A DNA stretch of 52,539 nucleotides from Clostridia bacterium (GCA_021204625.1 JAJPZA010000126.1:1-52539), one strand, 5' to 3'. Shown: positions 41,729-49,433, numbered from the stretch's first letter. A program made the numbers and translations. Notes: generated by a model from the sequence alone, not told the origin.

Positions 41729-42280
41729 ATGAAGACATTCGGAGAACGGCTTAAGTATGCAATTAAAATCCGAGGGCGCACACAGCAAACGCTGGAAGAG
41801 ATGTGCGGGCTATGGAGGGGCGAAGTCGCCTATTGGGTCAAGAGGGGCTATCCGAATAAAATTGCGGATTTTGCCAAAGCGTGCAAAGAGCTTGATGTCT
41901 CTGCTGAATGGGTAATGACAGGCGAGGGCGTTTCCCCGGAGATGCCAAAAAGGGAGCTGAAGGGTATATCTAAACCGCTCACTCGGGAAGAGATACTTTC
42001 CAACAAGTCCATAAAGGCTAAAAAAGAAGAAGCTAAGGAACTAAGGAAGTACGAGACCGGATTAAGCGAAAAGAGTCCGTTTGAAGGGGTCAACACGGTT
42101 CTCAAACATAACACCACAGGAAGAGGGGAAGGCTCATTGTACGCAAGCTCCACACTTGGGGCGATAGAGGAATCAATGAAGGAACAACACAAGAGCCACG
42201 ATGAAATAGTCTCTGCGCTGGCGAGAGCAAGAGGATATTTCAGCACACGACATGTATTTGATGAGGAGGAATATGACTGA
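41729..42280 (+). CDS. CI-like N-terminal HTH regulator
   Basis: 183 residues. FGERLKYAIKIRGRTQQTLEEMCG and AYWVKRGYPNKIADFAKACKELDVSAEWVMTG match the DNA-binding half of CI-type repressors (the second string cited spans residues 34-65). The C-terminal 110 residues are charged and lack a peptidase domain. May regulate the small-gene operon it lies in. Confidence 0.75.
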   Translation: MKTFGERLKYAIKIRGRTQQTLEEMCGLWRGEVAYWVKRGYPNKIADFAKACKELDVSAEWVMTGEGVSPEMPKRELKGISKPLTREEILSNKSIKAKKEEAKELRKYETGLSEKSPFEGVNTVLKHNTTGRGEGSLYASSTLGAIEESMKEQHKSHDEIVSALARARGYFSTRHVFDEEEYD

Positions 42281-42515
42281 AGAGGAATTTAAAGAGCTGG
42301 AAGCATTGCTCAAAAAGACCAAGGAAATCGAGCCATGCAAGTATTACAGTGATTACGAGTACTTTGACCTTGCGAAAGCGAGCGCATGCCTTAATGAGGC
42401 AGGAATGTATATAGCGAAGGTAGAGGAAAGAAAGCCCGTAGATGAACAGAGAGCATTGCAGATGCTCATTGATGCCGCCTTCGGAATCATAAATCATATA
42501 GCAGGGATAGAATGA
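42273..42515 (+). CDS. Small acidic helical phage protein
   Basis: 80 residues from ATG 42273, right after GAGGAGGA and overlapping the upstream stop. Helical and acidic (EEEFKELEALLKKTKEIEPC). ATGA overlap with the next gene. Confidence 0.65.
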   Translation: MTEEEFKELEALLKKTKEIEPCKYYSDYEYFDLAKASACLNEAGMYIAKVEERKPVDEQRALQMLIDAAFGIINHIAGIE

Positions 42516-42739
42516 TAGTATTTGAAGATGGAATAGAGGTTGTTTATGCCTCAAACGGCTTGCCCGGCACGGATGATAAATCAACCACCGAGGAAGAGTA
42601 CATATGGATTAAGGGCATCACGGACGAAAGTTTAAGAAAGAGACTTAACCCAAAAGCCCTAGAGTGGTACAGACCGAATATTGTGGAAGCCATAAAAGCG
42701 TTGGAGGAAGTGAGGGAGTACGATGGCTACTTGCAATGA
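42512..42739 (+). CDS. Small acidic phage protein
   Basis: 75 residues, coupled at both ends to its neighbours. Contains GLPGTDDKSTTEEEYIWIKG. No domain recognised. Confidence 0.6.
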   Translation: MIVFEDGIEVVYASNGLPGTDDKSTTEEEYIWIKGITDESLRKRLNPKALEWYRPNIVEAIKALEEVREYDGYLQ

Positions 42740-43199
42740 AATCATGGAGCTTGTCAAAAGAGCCTGTGATGAAAACAGCCTTGAACAGCTCGACGAATTA
42801 TACGCTACTGTCATAAAGGCACGGATTGCGCCCGTGGACGATGAGGAGGCTAAGATGCTGGACGAGTGCATTGACCTTATAGAGCAGACTAAGCTCAAAA
42901 GGTATAAAGGCATAGGGCGCAGGGACAGCAGAACAGCGTTGTTTGAGGGAATCACGGCATTGTGGGAGAACGCCTTTATATACGGAGACAACCCGGTCTA
43001 CACGGCTACGGAGCTTAAGAAGGCAGGGCTGGAGGACTTAGCTCCTTGGGAGGATATGAACAATGCAGACCGTGAAATCTATAGGGAGTACATGGACTTT
43101 CTCACAGGGAGCTGGGCAAAGACGCACGGCAAGAACATAGAGCCGGACATTACGGCATGGAATTACGAGCTTGTAAAAGCAGGCAGGATAGACGCATGA
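42723..43199 (+). CDS. Hypothetical acidic phage protein
   Basis: 158 residues, mostly helical and acidic, overlapping the upstream gene by 17 bases. Segment TATELKKAGLEDLAPWEDMN resembles a helix-loop-helix. No family recognised. Confidence 0.65.
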   Translation: MATCNEIMELVKRACDENSLEQLDELYATVIKARIAPVDDEEAKMLDECIDLIEQTKLKRYKGIGRRDSRTALFEGITALWENAFIYGDNPVYTATELKKAGLEDLAPWEDMNNADREIYREYMDFLTGSWAKTHGKNIEPDITAWNYELVKAGRIDA

Positions 43200-43380
43200 A
43201 GACAGGGAGGAATCCAAAGAAAACAGAAGGGGCAGAAGGTGTTTCATTGCGCTGGCCGTTATATTCTTTCCGGTCACGTTAGTTGCCTGTTTAGCTGGTG
43301 GGCTGATTTGGATGATGCACCAAGCAATAGGCTGGCTGGAGCACAAAGACGACTGGGAAGGCACGCCCGATAACCTTTAA
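43196..43380 (+). pseudogene. Small membrane protein, apparently frameshifted near its start
   Basis: ATG 43196 (ATGA overlap with the upstream stop) opens a frame that ends after 28 residues. A different frame over the same DNA encodes a credible membrane protein: a basic start, then FIALAVIFFPVTLVACLAGG and GWLEHKDDWEGTPDNL to 43380, with no start codon of its own. One missing base after the ATG would join them. An ATT start is the alternative. Confidence 0.4.
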
Positions 43381-43389
43381 GGAGAGTGA

Positions 43390-43455
43390 ATGACTGTAGA
43401 AGAGAGCCTGCGGCTGAAGGAGATGCACGAAGCATGTAATCTCATGGCTAAGTGA
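43390..43455 (+). CDS. Very short ORF, doubtful
   Basis: 21 residues (MTVEESLRLKEMHEACNLMAK) with GGAGAG upstream. Perhaps a truncated relative of MNESLNETMRLK at 41477. Weak support. Confidence 0.25.
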   Translation: MTVEESLRLKEMHEACNLMAK

Positions 43456-43469
43456 CTGGAGGATAATAA

Positions 43470-43646
43470 ATGATGGGAAGGTTTAGCGGATTCACGAACG
43501 AAGAGCTTTGTTATTTGGAGACAGGGTTAGTAGAGAATGGCAATGGCTGGGAGGAAGACCCGGACGGATATACTGCTGATGCTGTTATGGCGAGGCTTTT
43601 GAGCGAAATCGAGGAAGAATACAACGGAAGAGATGAGCAGGTTTGA
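43470..43646 (+). CDS. Small acidic phage protein of the RF..[FY]T.EEL family
   Basis: 58 residues. RFSGFTNEELCYLETGLVEN matches RFEDYTTEELEMITDAF in the next protein. Overlaps it by 14 bases. TGGAGGA precedes the start. Function unknown. Confidence 0.6.
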   Translation: MMGRFSGFTNEELCYLETGLVENGNGWEEDPDGYTADAVMARLLSEIEEEYNGRDEQV

Positions 43647-43920
43647 GGATTATACAACTGAAGAGCTGGAAATGATTACAGATGCTTTTCACTTCTATAA
43701 TTGCGTAGTTGAAGAGGACTGTGACGGCGACTATGCAAAAGTGTTTTATAAGTTGTACATGGAAGCCATAGATGTGTGGAACACACGTAGCGACAGGAAG
43801 GACGACGAACAGGCCGAGGAAGACATAGAAGAGAGCAAGGAGGTAATCAATGAACAAGATATTGCTCCCCATCAAACCGGAGTATGCGGAGAGGATTCTC
43901 AACGGCACAAAGAAATTTGA
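43633..43920 (+). CDS. Small acidic phage protein of the RF..[FY]T.EEL family
   Basis: 95 residues, paralogue of the upstream gene with a longer acidic tail. Its last 71 bases overlap the ASCH gene in another frame, so the true C-terminus could be shorter in related phages. Confidence 0.6.
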   Translation: MSRFEDYTTEELEMITDAFHFYNCVVEEDCDGDYAKVFYKLYMEAIDVWNTRSDRKDDEQAEEDIEESKEVINEQDIAPHQTGVCGEDSQRHKEI

Positions 43921-44227
43921 ATACCGCAGGAGGCTGGCGAAGGGAGTAGACACTATCCTGTTGTACGAGACCGCTCCGGTCAAGAAGGTTGTAGGTGAGG
44001 TCAAGGTGATTGGGACACGGACTACAGCTCCTTGCATTTTGTGGGCAGATACTTGGGGAGCATCCGGCATCACGAAGGAAGACTATGACAAGTACTTTGA
44101 AGATTCATGGTGGGGCGGGGCGTATGTCCTAGGCGATGCCACGAGATTTAAAAAGCCTAAGGAACTGAAGGATTACGGTATAAACTACACACCGCAATCG
44201 TACGTGTATATCAGAGAGGACATATGA
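43850..44227 (+). CDS. ASCH-domain protein
   Basis: 125 residues, a single ASCH domain: MNKILLPIKPEYAERILNGT, KKFEYRRRLAKG, VGEVKVIGT and a C-terminal YVYIRE strand. ASCH domains share the PUA/EVE-like barrel and bind RNA or modified bases; some cleave RNA or deaminate nucleosides. AAGGAGG lies 7 bases before ATG 43850. In a phage it could read modified nucleic acid or act in host takeover; inference. Confidence 0.85.
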   Translation: MNKILLPIKPEYAERILNGTKKFEYRRRLAKGVDTILLYETAPVKKVVGEVKVIGTRTTAPCILWADTWGASGITKEDYDKYFEDSWWGGAYVLGDATRFKKPKELKDYGINYTPQSYVYIREDI

Positions 44228-44406
44228 ACCCGGATGAACAGCGAGAAGTGCGATACATGGAATATGGCATTACGGACGTGTTGCTCAGCATAGTCAATTC
44301 TGCGATAGACGATACATTGAAGCACTATGACACGTCGAGTGATGTTTGGAACGAATATTGGGAATGGCTTATACGATTGAAGGACGCTATCAGAAAGAGC
44401 CTGTGA
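44224..44406 (+). CDS. Small acidic phage protein
   Basis: 60 residues, ATGA overlap with the ASCH gene. Helical, acidic. No domain recognised. Confidence 0.6.
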   Translation: MNPDEQREVRYMEYGITDVLLSIVNSAIDDTLKHYDTSSDVWNEYWEWLIRLKDAIRKSL

Positions 44407-44457
44407 CATGCGGTTTTATCCTGTAAGCGCAATATCGTGGATTGACGAGGAATGAAA

Positions 44458-44832
44458 ATGGATATGCATGTTACTGAAACGGAAGACTTCAACAAGCTCA
44501 AGGAGCGGCTGGCAGATGCTGAAGTCAAAATCAAAGAGCTGGAGGAACAGCTCACGGCGGCTAAGAACGCATGTGCAGATGCCTATAGCGAAGGGCATGA
44601 CTGCGGTTACAAGGAAGGGATTAACGTACAGGCTCTCAATGCGCTATATGGTGCTGTCTGGAGCTATTGCGGAAGAGACAAACTGAAATGGCAGGACGAG
44701 CTCATGGACTATGAGAGCGGCTACTATCTCATTAAGTGGGAACTGTACACGGACGAAATAGATGAGGAATATCTGCCGAAGTACGGCGAATGGCTGGCTG
44801 AGAAGGCAAAGGAGCTGGATAATGGGGAGTAG
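44458..44832 (+). CDS. Coiled-coil phage protein, family with C-terminal YxxWL motif (member 1)
   Basis: 124 residues, ATG 44458 at 7 bases after GAGG. An N-terminal coiled coil (DFNKLKERLADAEVKIKELE) leads to a segment with DCGYKEG and a C-terminal YGEWLAEKAKEL. Four following genes share parts of this plan. Function unknown. Confidence 0.7.
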   Translation: MDMHVTETEDFNKLKERLADAEVKIKELEEQLTAAKNACADAYSEGHDCGYKEGINVQALNALYGAVWSYCGRDKLKWQDELMDYESGYYLIKWELYTDEIDEEYLPKYGEWLAEKAKELDNGE

Positions 44833-45058
44833 GCAAACGAACAAGGAGCTTGAGACAGAGAATGAGAGGCTGATAGCGAGGGAGAAAGAGGCTTATGTTG
44901 GCGGATGGCTGGACGTCTATGCCGGGGCTATGCTGGACTATACCGATTGCGGCGAGGTTGACATGGAAGAGCTTGCCCTATACCACAGGAGCGAGGCTGA
45001 GGAAGAGTACGCAGACTGGCTTGAGTACGAGGATGCAAAAGAGCTTGACAATCTATAA
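44822..45058 (+). CDS. Coiled-coil phage protein, YxxWL family (member 2)
   Basis: 78 residues, ATG 44822 at 7 bases after GGAG. Short coiled coil (NKELETENERLIAREKEAYV), then GGWLDVYAGA and a C-terminal YADWLEYEDAKEL that aligns with member 1. Overlaps member 1 by 11 bases. Confidence 0.65.
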   Translation: MGSRQTNKELETENERLIAREKEAYVGGWLDVYAGAMLDYTDCGEVDMEELALYHRSEAEEEYADWLEYEDAKELDNL

Positions 45059-45144
45059 GGCATGGATGTTCAACGGAGATTGGACACGGAATAAAAGGAG
45101 AATGATTATGTGCGAGAGTGTAGGGGAAGCGAAGGAGCGGAATC

Positions 45145-45438
45145 ATGACATCATTTGAAGACCTCAAGATGCGCACCGAAGACTATATTACAGGCTACAC
45201 GGATGCGGAAATGGAGATATATGGCAAAGTTGAGAGCCTTGAAAGAGAGCTTGCCGGAATGAGAGCTGAAGTCAACAGGTTGCAGGATGCAATGCTCACT
45301 GTAATGAAGAACGGCTACAGAGAGAATCGCAGTTGCTCTGAGGTCATTGGCTGGCTGGAATCGTATCTTGATGGGAATCACAGGAGTGAATGGAGCACAT
45401 GGCTTGCGGAGCACAAGGAGGGAACTCGGGATGGCTGA
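45145..45438 (+). CDS. Coiled-coil phage protein, YxxWL family (member 3)
   Basis: 97 residues. GYTDAEMEIYGKVESLEREL starts a coiled coil; the C-terminal SEWSTWLAEHKEG carries the family motif with Trp for Tyr. AAGGAG precedes the start; an 18-residue ORF (45102-45158) overlaps its beginning. Confidence 0.65.
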   Translation: MTSFEDLKMRTEDYITGYTDAEMEIYGKVESLERELAGMRAEVNRLQDAMLTVMKNGYRENRSCSEVIGWLESYLDGNHRSEWSTWLAEHKEGTRDG

Positions 45439-45712
45439 ACTTAACCCGGAAGCGCAGAGCGTGCTGGACTGGATGGAAGGCTACCGCAAGGGCTACGAAT
45501 ATGGCTACAATGCCGGAGCACAGGATTATATTTTGGAGCTTGTGAAACACTATACGGAGGCATGCCCGTTTGATTGGCGGGGCAAGCTAAGGTTTTACAA
45601 AACAGGCGAATGGCTGAAGACGTATGCACACGCTGGCGAGCTGGACAAGGAACACAGGAAAGCATACGGCGAGTGGGTTGAGAGAATGGCGAAGGGGGTT
45701 GTTAATGGATAA
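45431..45712 (+). CDS. Phage protein, YxxWL family (member 4)
   Basis: 93 residues from ATG 45431 after AAGGAGGG. MEGYRKGYEYGYNAGAQDYI is rich in Gly and Tyr at helical spacing; the C-terminus reads YGEWVERMAKG. Overlaps members 3 and 5. Confidence 0.65.
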   Translation: MAELNPEAQSVLDWMEGYRKGYEYGYNAGAQDYILELVKHYTEACPFDWRGKLRFYKTGEWLKTYAHAGELDKEHRKAYGEWVERMAKGVVNG

Positions 45713-45899
45713 GGAAACTATATTCAGCGAGTTTGACACGGCTGATTTGGAAATCATCAGAGCCGCTCTCGCAGACCACTATGCAGTAATAAAGCGTAAG
45801 AAGCCGGAGCCCTACGAGCGTATGGTTGAGGACTTGATAGATGCGGCTGGCAAAGCCTATTATGACCGCTGGCTGAAGTACGAAGATGCGCAGGAATAA
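45705..45899 (+). CDS. Phage protein, YxxWL family (member 5)
   Basis: 64 residues from ATG 45705. FDTADLEIIRAALADHYAVI also recalls the 43.5-kb EEL family, while the end YYDRWLKYEDAQE matches members 1 and 2. It may be a hybrid of the two families. Confidence 0.6.
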   Translation: MDKETIFSEFDTADLEIIRAALADHYAVIKRKKPEPYERMVEDLIDAAGKAYYDRWLKYEDAQE

Positions 45900-46167
45900 C
45901 AATCACTGTCTCTGGCATGTGCGCCATGAAGATGGAGACGATAATTATCAGTTTTGGAGGAACTATAATGAGAGTGGGTTTTTATCATTCCTTTTAGTGC
46001 TTATTAGCTTGGCGGCAATAGGACTGTCAATATGGGGTATCGCGTGGGCGGTGCAGAACGCAAAGATAGCCCGTGAAGCCAATCAAGACATTATCAAGTG
46101 GTACGACAGTCAGCAGGAAGAGCCTGTTGACAACGACGGCTATGTGCTTGTGTATGAGGAGGCATAA
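45886..46167 (+). CDS. Small membrane protein of the phage
   Basis: 93 residues with one membrane helix (FLSFLLVLISLAAIGLSIWG, extended by IAWAV) after a His/Asn-rich N-terminus, then an acidic tail. A phage membrane protein expressed early may serve in exclusion or host modification; inference only. Confidence 0.6.
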   Translation: MRRNNNHCLWHVRHEDGDDNYQFWRNYNESGFLSFLLVLISLAAIGLSIWGIAWAVQNAKIAREANQDIIKWYDSQQEEPVDNDGYVLVYEEA

Positions 46168-46586
46168 TGGGCAAGTGGAAAGAATGGCGAGAGAGAAGGC
46201 GCAAGAAATCCGCAGAGTCTAAAGAACCGTACAAGCCTAAAGCCCATGCCATGCAGGACGTGAGTATGGGGGAACTTGTGGAGTGCTTTAAGGCTCACAT
46301 CAAGGCAGAGCTTGCACTTTGGGAGGATATTCAGAGGTCAGTAATTGGAGACACTTACTGCAACGGACAGCCGATAAAGGGCTATATGAAATCTCTCTAC
46401 CAGTTGCTCACGGATTTGGAATGTATATCAGATAAAGTCATCTGCAAAGCCGGGGACTGTGAGTATGGTATGATTCTTTGGGAGCATGATGCCAGCGCAG
46501 GCTACTATCCTTATAGAACGGAGTTTTATCTTATCAACAACATAGTTAATGAGAGCGAAGACAGCTCAAAGAAGGAACTGAAATGA
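46167..46586 (+). CDS. Hypothetical phage protein
   Basis: 139 residues. Highly basic start (KWKEWRERRRKKSAESKEPY), then a helical acidic domain. Starts inside the previous stop codon and ends in an ATGA overlap with the next gene. Confidence 0.65.
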   Translation: MGKWKEWRERRRKKSAESKEPYKPKAHAMQDVSMGELVECFKAHIKAELALWEDIQRSVIGDTYCNGQPIKGYMKSLYQLLTDLECISDKVICKAGDCEYGMILWEHDASAGYYPYRTEFYLINNIVNESEDSSKKELK

Positions 46587-47113
46587 GCGATTGCGTTATA
46601 GACTTGTACCCAACAAGCGAGGAACTGCCGAAGGAGTGCAGATGCAAGACGGATGCGGAACTTGCGGAAGAGCTCATGACATTAAGCCAAGGGGAGCTTA
46701 TAGAACTTAACCAGTACGCCGAGGCATTATGCGCCGTATCAATCCACGGCACGGATTACGGGGCGGTGAGACGAAAGCTGGAGCAGATTCTAAGGCGCAG
46801 AGACAGGAATACAGAAAGGGGTGAAGTCTGCACGGCGCAGTATGACAGCAACAAGCTGTTAAGGCTGTGGATTACATTGCACCCGGAATACCTCTACTGG
46901 CAAACGAAAGAGCAATGGAAGTACAAGGATAACCGCCCGTGGGCTATCAATGTCACCAAAGTCAAATGCTTGTTCGGCGAGAAATACGGCACAGAGATTG
47001 ACCTGCCCGAAGAATGGCGAACAATCGAGGATATGGAGTGCGAGGTCAAGCAGAGTGGGCTGAAAGCGGTGAGCGACATCGAGACAAAGGTGGAGTTGAC
47101 GAGGGAACAATAA
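46583..47113 (+). CDS. Hypothetical phage protein, last gene of the long small-gene operon
   Basis: 176 residues. An acidic helical N-terminal region is followed by KLLRLWITLHPEYLYWQTKE and a C-terminal segment rich in Glu and Val. No family recognised. No strong terminator follows before the next promoter. Confidence 0.65.
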   Translation: MSDCVIDLYPTSEELPKECRCKTDAELAEELMTLSQGELIELNQYAEALCAVSIHGTDYGAVRRKLEQILRRRDRNTERGEVCTAQYDSNKLLRLWITLHPEYLYWQTKEQWKYKDNRPWAINVTKVKCLFGEKYGTEIDLPEEWRTIEDMECEVKQSGLKAVSDIETKVELTREQ

Positions 47114-47169
47114 TTGTTTGTGAATGTGGCTGTTTTTGTAATATTTTCCCGCTTTAATCAATATATAGC

Positions 47170-47199
47170 TTGACAATTAGTTTTTTAAAGTGGTAGAAT
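47170..47199 (+). promoter_or_regulatory. Phage promoter, family copy 3
   Basis: TTGACA, 18-base spacer ending TGG, TAGAAT. As in copy 2, GGTAGA over the -10 is mirrored by TCTACC just before the ribosome site. Confidence 0.8.
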
Positions 47200-47234
47200 A
47201 AGAACAGAAAACAAATCTACCCAAGGAGGCGGAG

Positions 47235-47414
47235 ATGACGAGACTTTCAGAGCGTGCCGAGGAGTATTACGGCACTTACGAACACAATGGGCTGGACGAG
47301 ACTGCGGAGGCACTCAAGAACCTTTTCATAGACTGCATGAGCACGGAAGACAAGGGCAAGCAGGTAGACCTCTACATGGCGTTCAGCAAGATGCTGGACA
47401 GCATAGTCCGGTAA
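47235..47414 (+). CDS. Small helical phage protein
   Basis: 59 residues (MTRLSERAEEYYGTYEHNGL...), first gene after promoter copy 3, with AAGGAGG and GGAG upstream. Helical. Function unknown. Confidence 0.65.
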   Translation: MTRLSERAEEYYGTYEHNGLDETAEALKNLFIDCMSTEDKGKQVDLYMAFSKMLDSIVR

Positions 47415-47423
47415 AGGGGAAGA

Positions 47424-47672
47424 ATGGAAACTGTCGTAGTGAGGGTGGACTACACCCATAGCCACATGAACCGCAAGGGCAATGTAAGGGAAGTGAAGAG
47501 CTGTGCCTATCTTGTCGTGTCTCACGAAGAAGCCGCAGGGATGCTTAGCGAATTCGGCTACAGATGGATTACGGAGCTGTTGCAGAAAAAGGACGTGTTC
47601 AATCCGTGCATAATCCAACTGACTGTAATGACTGCAAAGGATATGGACATGAAAGTGCTGAAGGAGATGTAA
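47424..47672 (+). CDS. Hypothetical phage protein
   Basis: 82 residues, beta-rich N-terminal half (METVVVRVDYTHSHMNRKGN). TAATG overlap with the next gene. Confidence 0.6.
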   Translation: METVVVRVDYTHSHMNRKGNVREVKSCAYLVVSHEEAAGMLSEFGYRWITELLQKKDVFNPCIIQLTVMTAKDMDMKVLKEM

Positions 47673-48034
47673 TGACAGGAGCAAGAGCCGCTCAATGCCA
47701 ATTCTGCGGGAAGCGTATAAGCAAAGGGCAGGAGTACAAACTGGTGCGAACCCGGAAGGTCGTATACTGGGCTGTAGGGGCAAGGACACTGACCCGAGAC
47801 GGACGCTTCCATGTGCGGTGCGCCAGCTTTATTGAGGCGTGTTTGAAAGACCGGGGCAATGCAGACGGCAAGCTTGCTCCATATGCGTACAATGACAAGT
47901 CGGCGCATGATTGCGTCCTCAAGCGCATAAAAGCCGACTGCCTTATGTGCGATAATCGGTGGATATGCAACAAGACCGAGAACGATATGCTCAAGTGCAA
48001 TGAGCTCAACAAATACGGAGAGCCGATAGGTTAG
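47672..48034 (+). CDS. Zinc-finger phage protein
   Basis: 120 residues. CQFCGKRISKGQEY ... HVRC gives a CxxC/HxxC treble-clef-like zinc site; a second Cys-rich stretch follows (CLMCDNRWIC and a later Cys). Likely nucleic-acid binding. Ends the unit before a terminator. Confidence 0.7.
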   Translation: MTGARAAQCQFCGKRISKGQEYKLVRTRKVVYWAVGARTLTRDGRFHVRCASFIEACLKDRGNADGKLAPYAYNDKSAHDCVLKRIKADCLMCDNRWICNKTENDMLKCNELNKYGEPIG

Positions 48035-48068
48035 TTCAGCGATGAGCTGTAGTCATAGATTCTCCTAG

Positions 48069-48096
48069 AGAGCCAGTCGCTGAGGCTGGCTTTTCT
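48069..48096 (+). terminator. Intrinsic terminator
   Basis: AGCCAG/CTGGCT stem with a nine-base loop, then TTTTCT, 35 bases after the zinc-finger gene. Confidence 0.7.
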
Positions 48097-48152
48097 CATG
48101 CAACAAAATCAAAGAAAATAAGAAATTTTACAAAATATAATCAATAAAACTA

Positions 48153-48181
48153 TTGACATCTCAAATTAAGTATGGTATAAT
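48153..48181 (+). promoter_or_regulatory. Phage promoter, family copy 4
   Basis: TTGACA, 17-base spacer ending TGG, TATAAT, then ATAAGTAGAAA. Has the extended -10 TGGTATAAT. Confidence 0.88.
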
Positions 48182-48214
48182 ATAAGTAGAAAGAGAGAAA
48201 CGGAGGCAATGAAT

Positions 48215-48529
48215 ATGACAAACGAAGCAAAGTGGACGGCAGAGTGCTTTGATATGGACGAAAAGGATATCCGGGGATGGGCAAAGCTGGCGCAGGAAGG
48301 CAATTATGGCAAGAGGGCAAAAGCCAACAAGAGATACGAACTTGAGATGCAGATTTCCAGTACAGTGCAGAATAGAATCCTTGCTGAAGCTAGGGCGGCA
48401 TATGCGGCAATGGCTCCGGAGCAGAAAGAGGATAAAAACCTTGCTATGGATGCAATCGACAGGATTCGCACAAGGATTTTAAAGAGGAGCAAACAGCTTT
48501 ACAGGTTGGTTGGAGAGCTGTTTGCCTAA
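48215..48529 (+). CDS. Hypothetical helical phage protein
   Basis: 104 residues from ATG 48215, 8 bases after GGAGG. Helical and basic toward the C-terminus (DAIDRIRTRILKRSKQLYRL). Sole gene of its unit. Confidence 0.65.
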   Translation: MTNEAKWTAECFDMDEKDIRGWAKLAQEGNYGKRAKANKRYELEMQISSTVQNRILAEARAAYAAMAPEQKEDKNLAMDAIDRIRTRILKRSKQLYRLVGELFA

Positions 48530-48600
48530 GTAATTCCATAATGGATATAACAACGATACAAAATATTTCTAAAATAATTAAAGAAATATGAACAAAAATA

Positions 48601-48629
48601 TTGACAATAGAAAAATTATATGGTAGAAT
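48601..48629 (+). promoter_or_regulatory. Phage promoter, family copy 5
   Basis: TTGACA, 17-base spacer ending TGG, TAGAAT, then ATAAGTAGAAA. Confidence 0.88.
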
Positions 48630-48655
48630 ATAAGTAGAAAGGGAGGAAAGGAAGA

Positions 48656-49294
48656 ATGGCAGAAGTACTTAACGATGACCCTATGTATAAGGGATGTGTC
48701 ATAGGATATTATATAGAGAATTTCATTGAGGATTCATATGACAATATGGTTTACATAGACCCGGAGACAGGTATCATCGCCATCGAGGAGACGGGGTATG
48801 TGAATGACCATGCGCCCTATCGGGTGGATATTACAGAGGAAAACTTCAAGGCGTTTCTCAAGCATGCCGACAAAAGATATATTGAAGGAGCCATCGAGAG
48901 AGACCGGGCAAACGCACATGCAATAACCAAAGGAAAGTATGTGGAAGTGTTAAAAGGGCGCAAGGTGCCGCTCCATACAAAAGGCAATGTTTTTTGGACC
49001 AAGGAGCAGGAAATCCGGGACAGATGGGGAAGAATCCGTGACGTAGTGACAAGGGTCGGGCTTAAGGATGCGGACGGAAAGGTTTGGTGGACTTATGCAA
49101 GCAACTGTGTTGTGATAAACCCTAAAACCTATTACACCCCAGCACAGGTGCTCCGCAAGCAGATAAAGGAGTACAAGTCCGAGGCATATAAGAGAGTTGT
49201 TATGAGGCATCAGATGGTGTATGACCGTTCCAGACAAAGCAATGGGTATCGCCTTGGGAACTATTGGAAAGGAAACGAATACTTAATCTATTAA
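48656..49294 (+). CDS. KOW-like phage protein
   Basis: 212 residues. GKYVEVLKGRKVPLHTKGNV has the pattern of a KOW/NusG-type beta hairpin, often RNA- or ribosome-binding. The N-terminal half is alpha/beta; the C-terminus is basic and Tyr-rich. Monocistronic with its own promoter and terminator. The KOW call is by eye. Confidence 0.6.
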   Translation: MAEVLNDDPMYKGCVIGYYIENFIEDSYDNMVYIDPETGIIAIEETGYVNDHAPYRVDITEENFKAFLKHADKRYIEGAIERDRANAHAITKGKYVEVLKGRKVPLHTKGNVFWTKEQEIRDRWGRIRDVVTRVGLKDADGKVWWTYASNCVVINPKTYYTPAQVLRKQIKEYKSEAYKRVVMRHQMVYDRSRQSNGYRLGNYWKGNEYLIY

Positions 49295-49302
49295 GAGAAT
49301 AT

Positions 49303-49327
49303 GACTGGCGATATAAGTCAGTCTTTT
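49303..49327 (+). terminator. Intrinsic terminator
   Basis: GACTG/CAGTC stem around an 11-base loop, followed by TTTTCTT, 8 bases after the KOW-like gene. Confidence 0.6.
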
Positions 49328-49373
49328 CTTGTTGAGATAAATAAAATTATTTAAATAAATCTAAATAAAATAG

Positions 49374-49402
49374 TTGACATCTAAAAATAAGTGTGGTATA
49401 AT
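49374..49402 (+). promoter_or_regulatory. Phage promoter, family copy 6
   Basis: TTGACA, 17-base spacer ending TGG, TATAAT, then ATAAGTAGAAA. Confidence 0.88.
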
Positions 49403-49433
49403 ATAAGTAGAAAAGAGGAAAGGAGACAGGGAT

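Noticed and set aside
41665-41754. 29-codon basic ORF overlapping the HTH gene start
   Set aside because: No ribosome site, and it overlaps a well-supported gene.
44408-44455. 15-codon ORF (MRFYPVSAISWIDEE) between two phage genes
   Set aside because: It is too short to support; it has a start close to the upstream stop but no clear ribosome site.
45102-45158. 18-codon ORF before YxxWL family member 3
   Set aside because: It has AAAGGAG upstream and may be translated, but its composition gives no support as a protein; noted only as a possible leader peptide.
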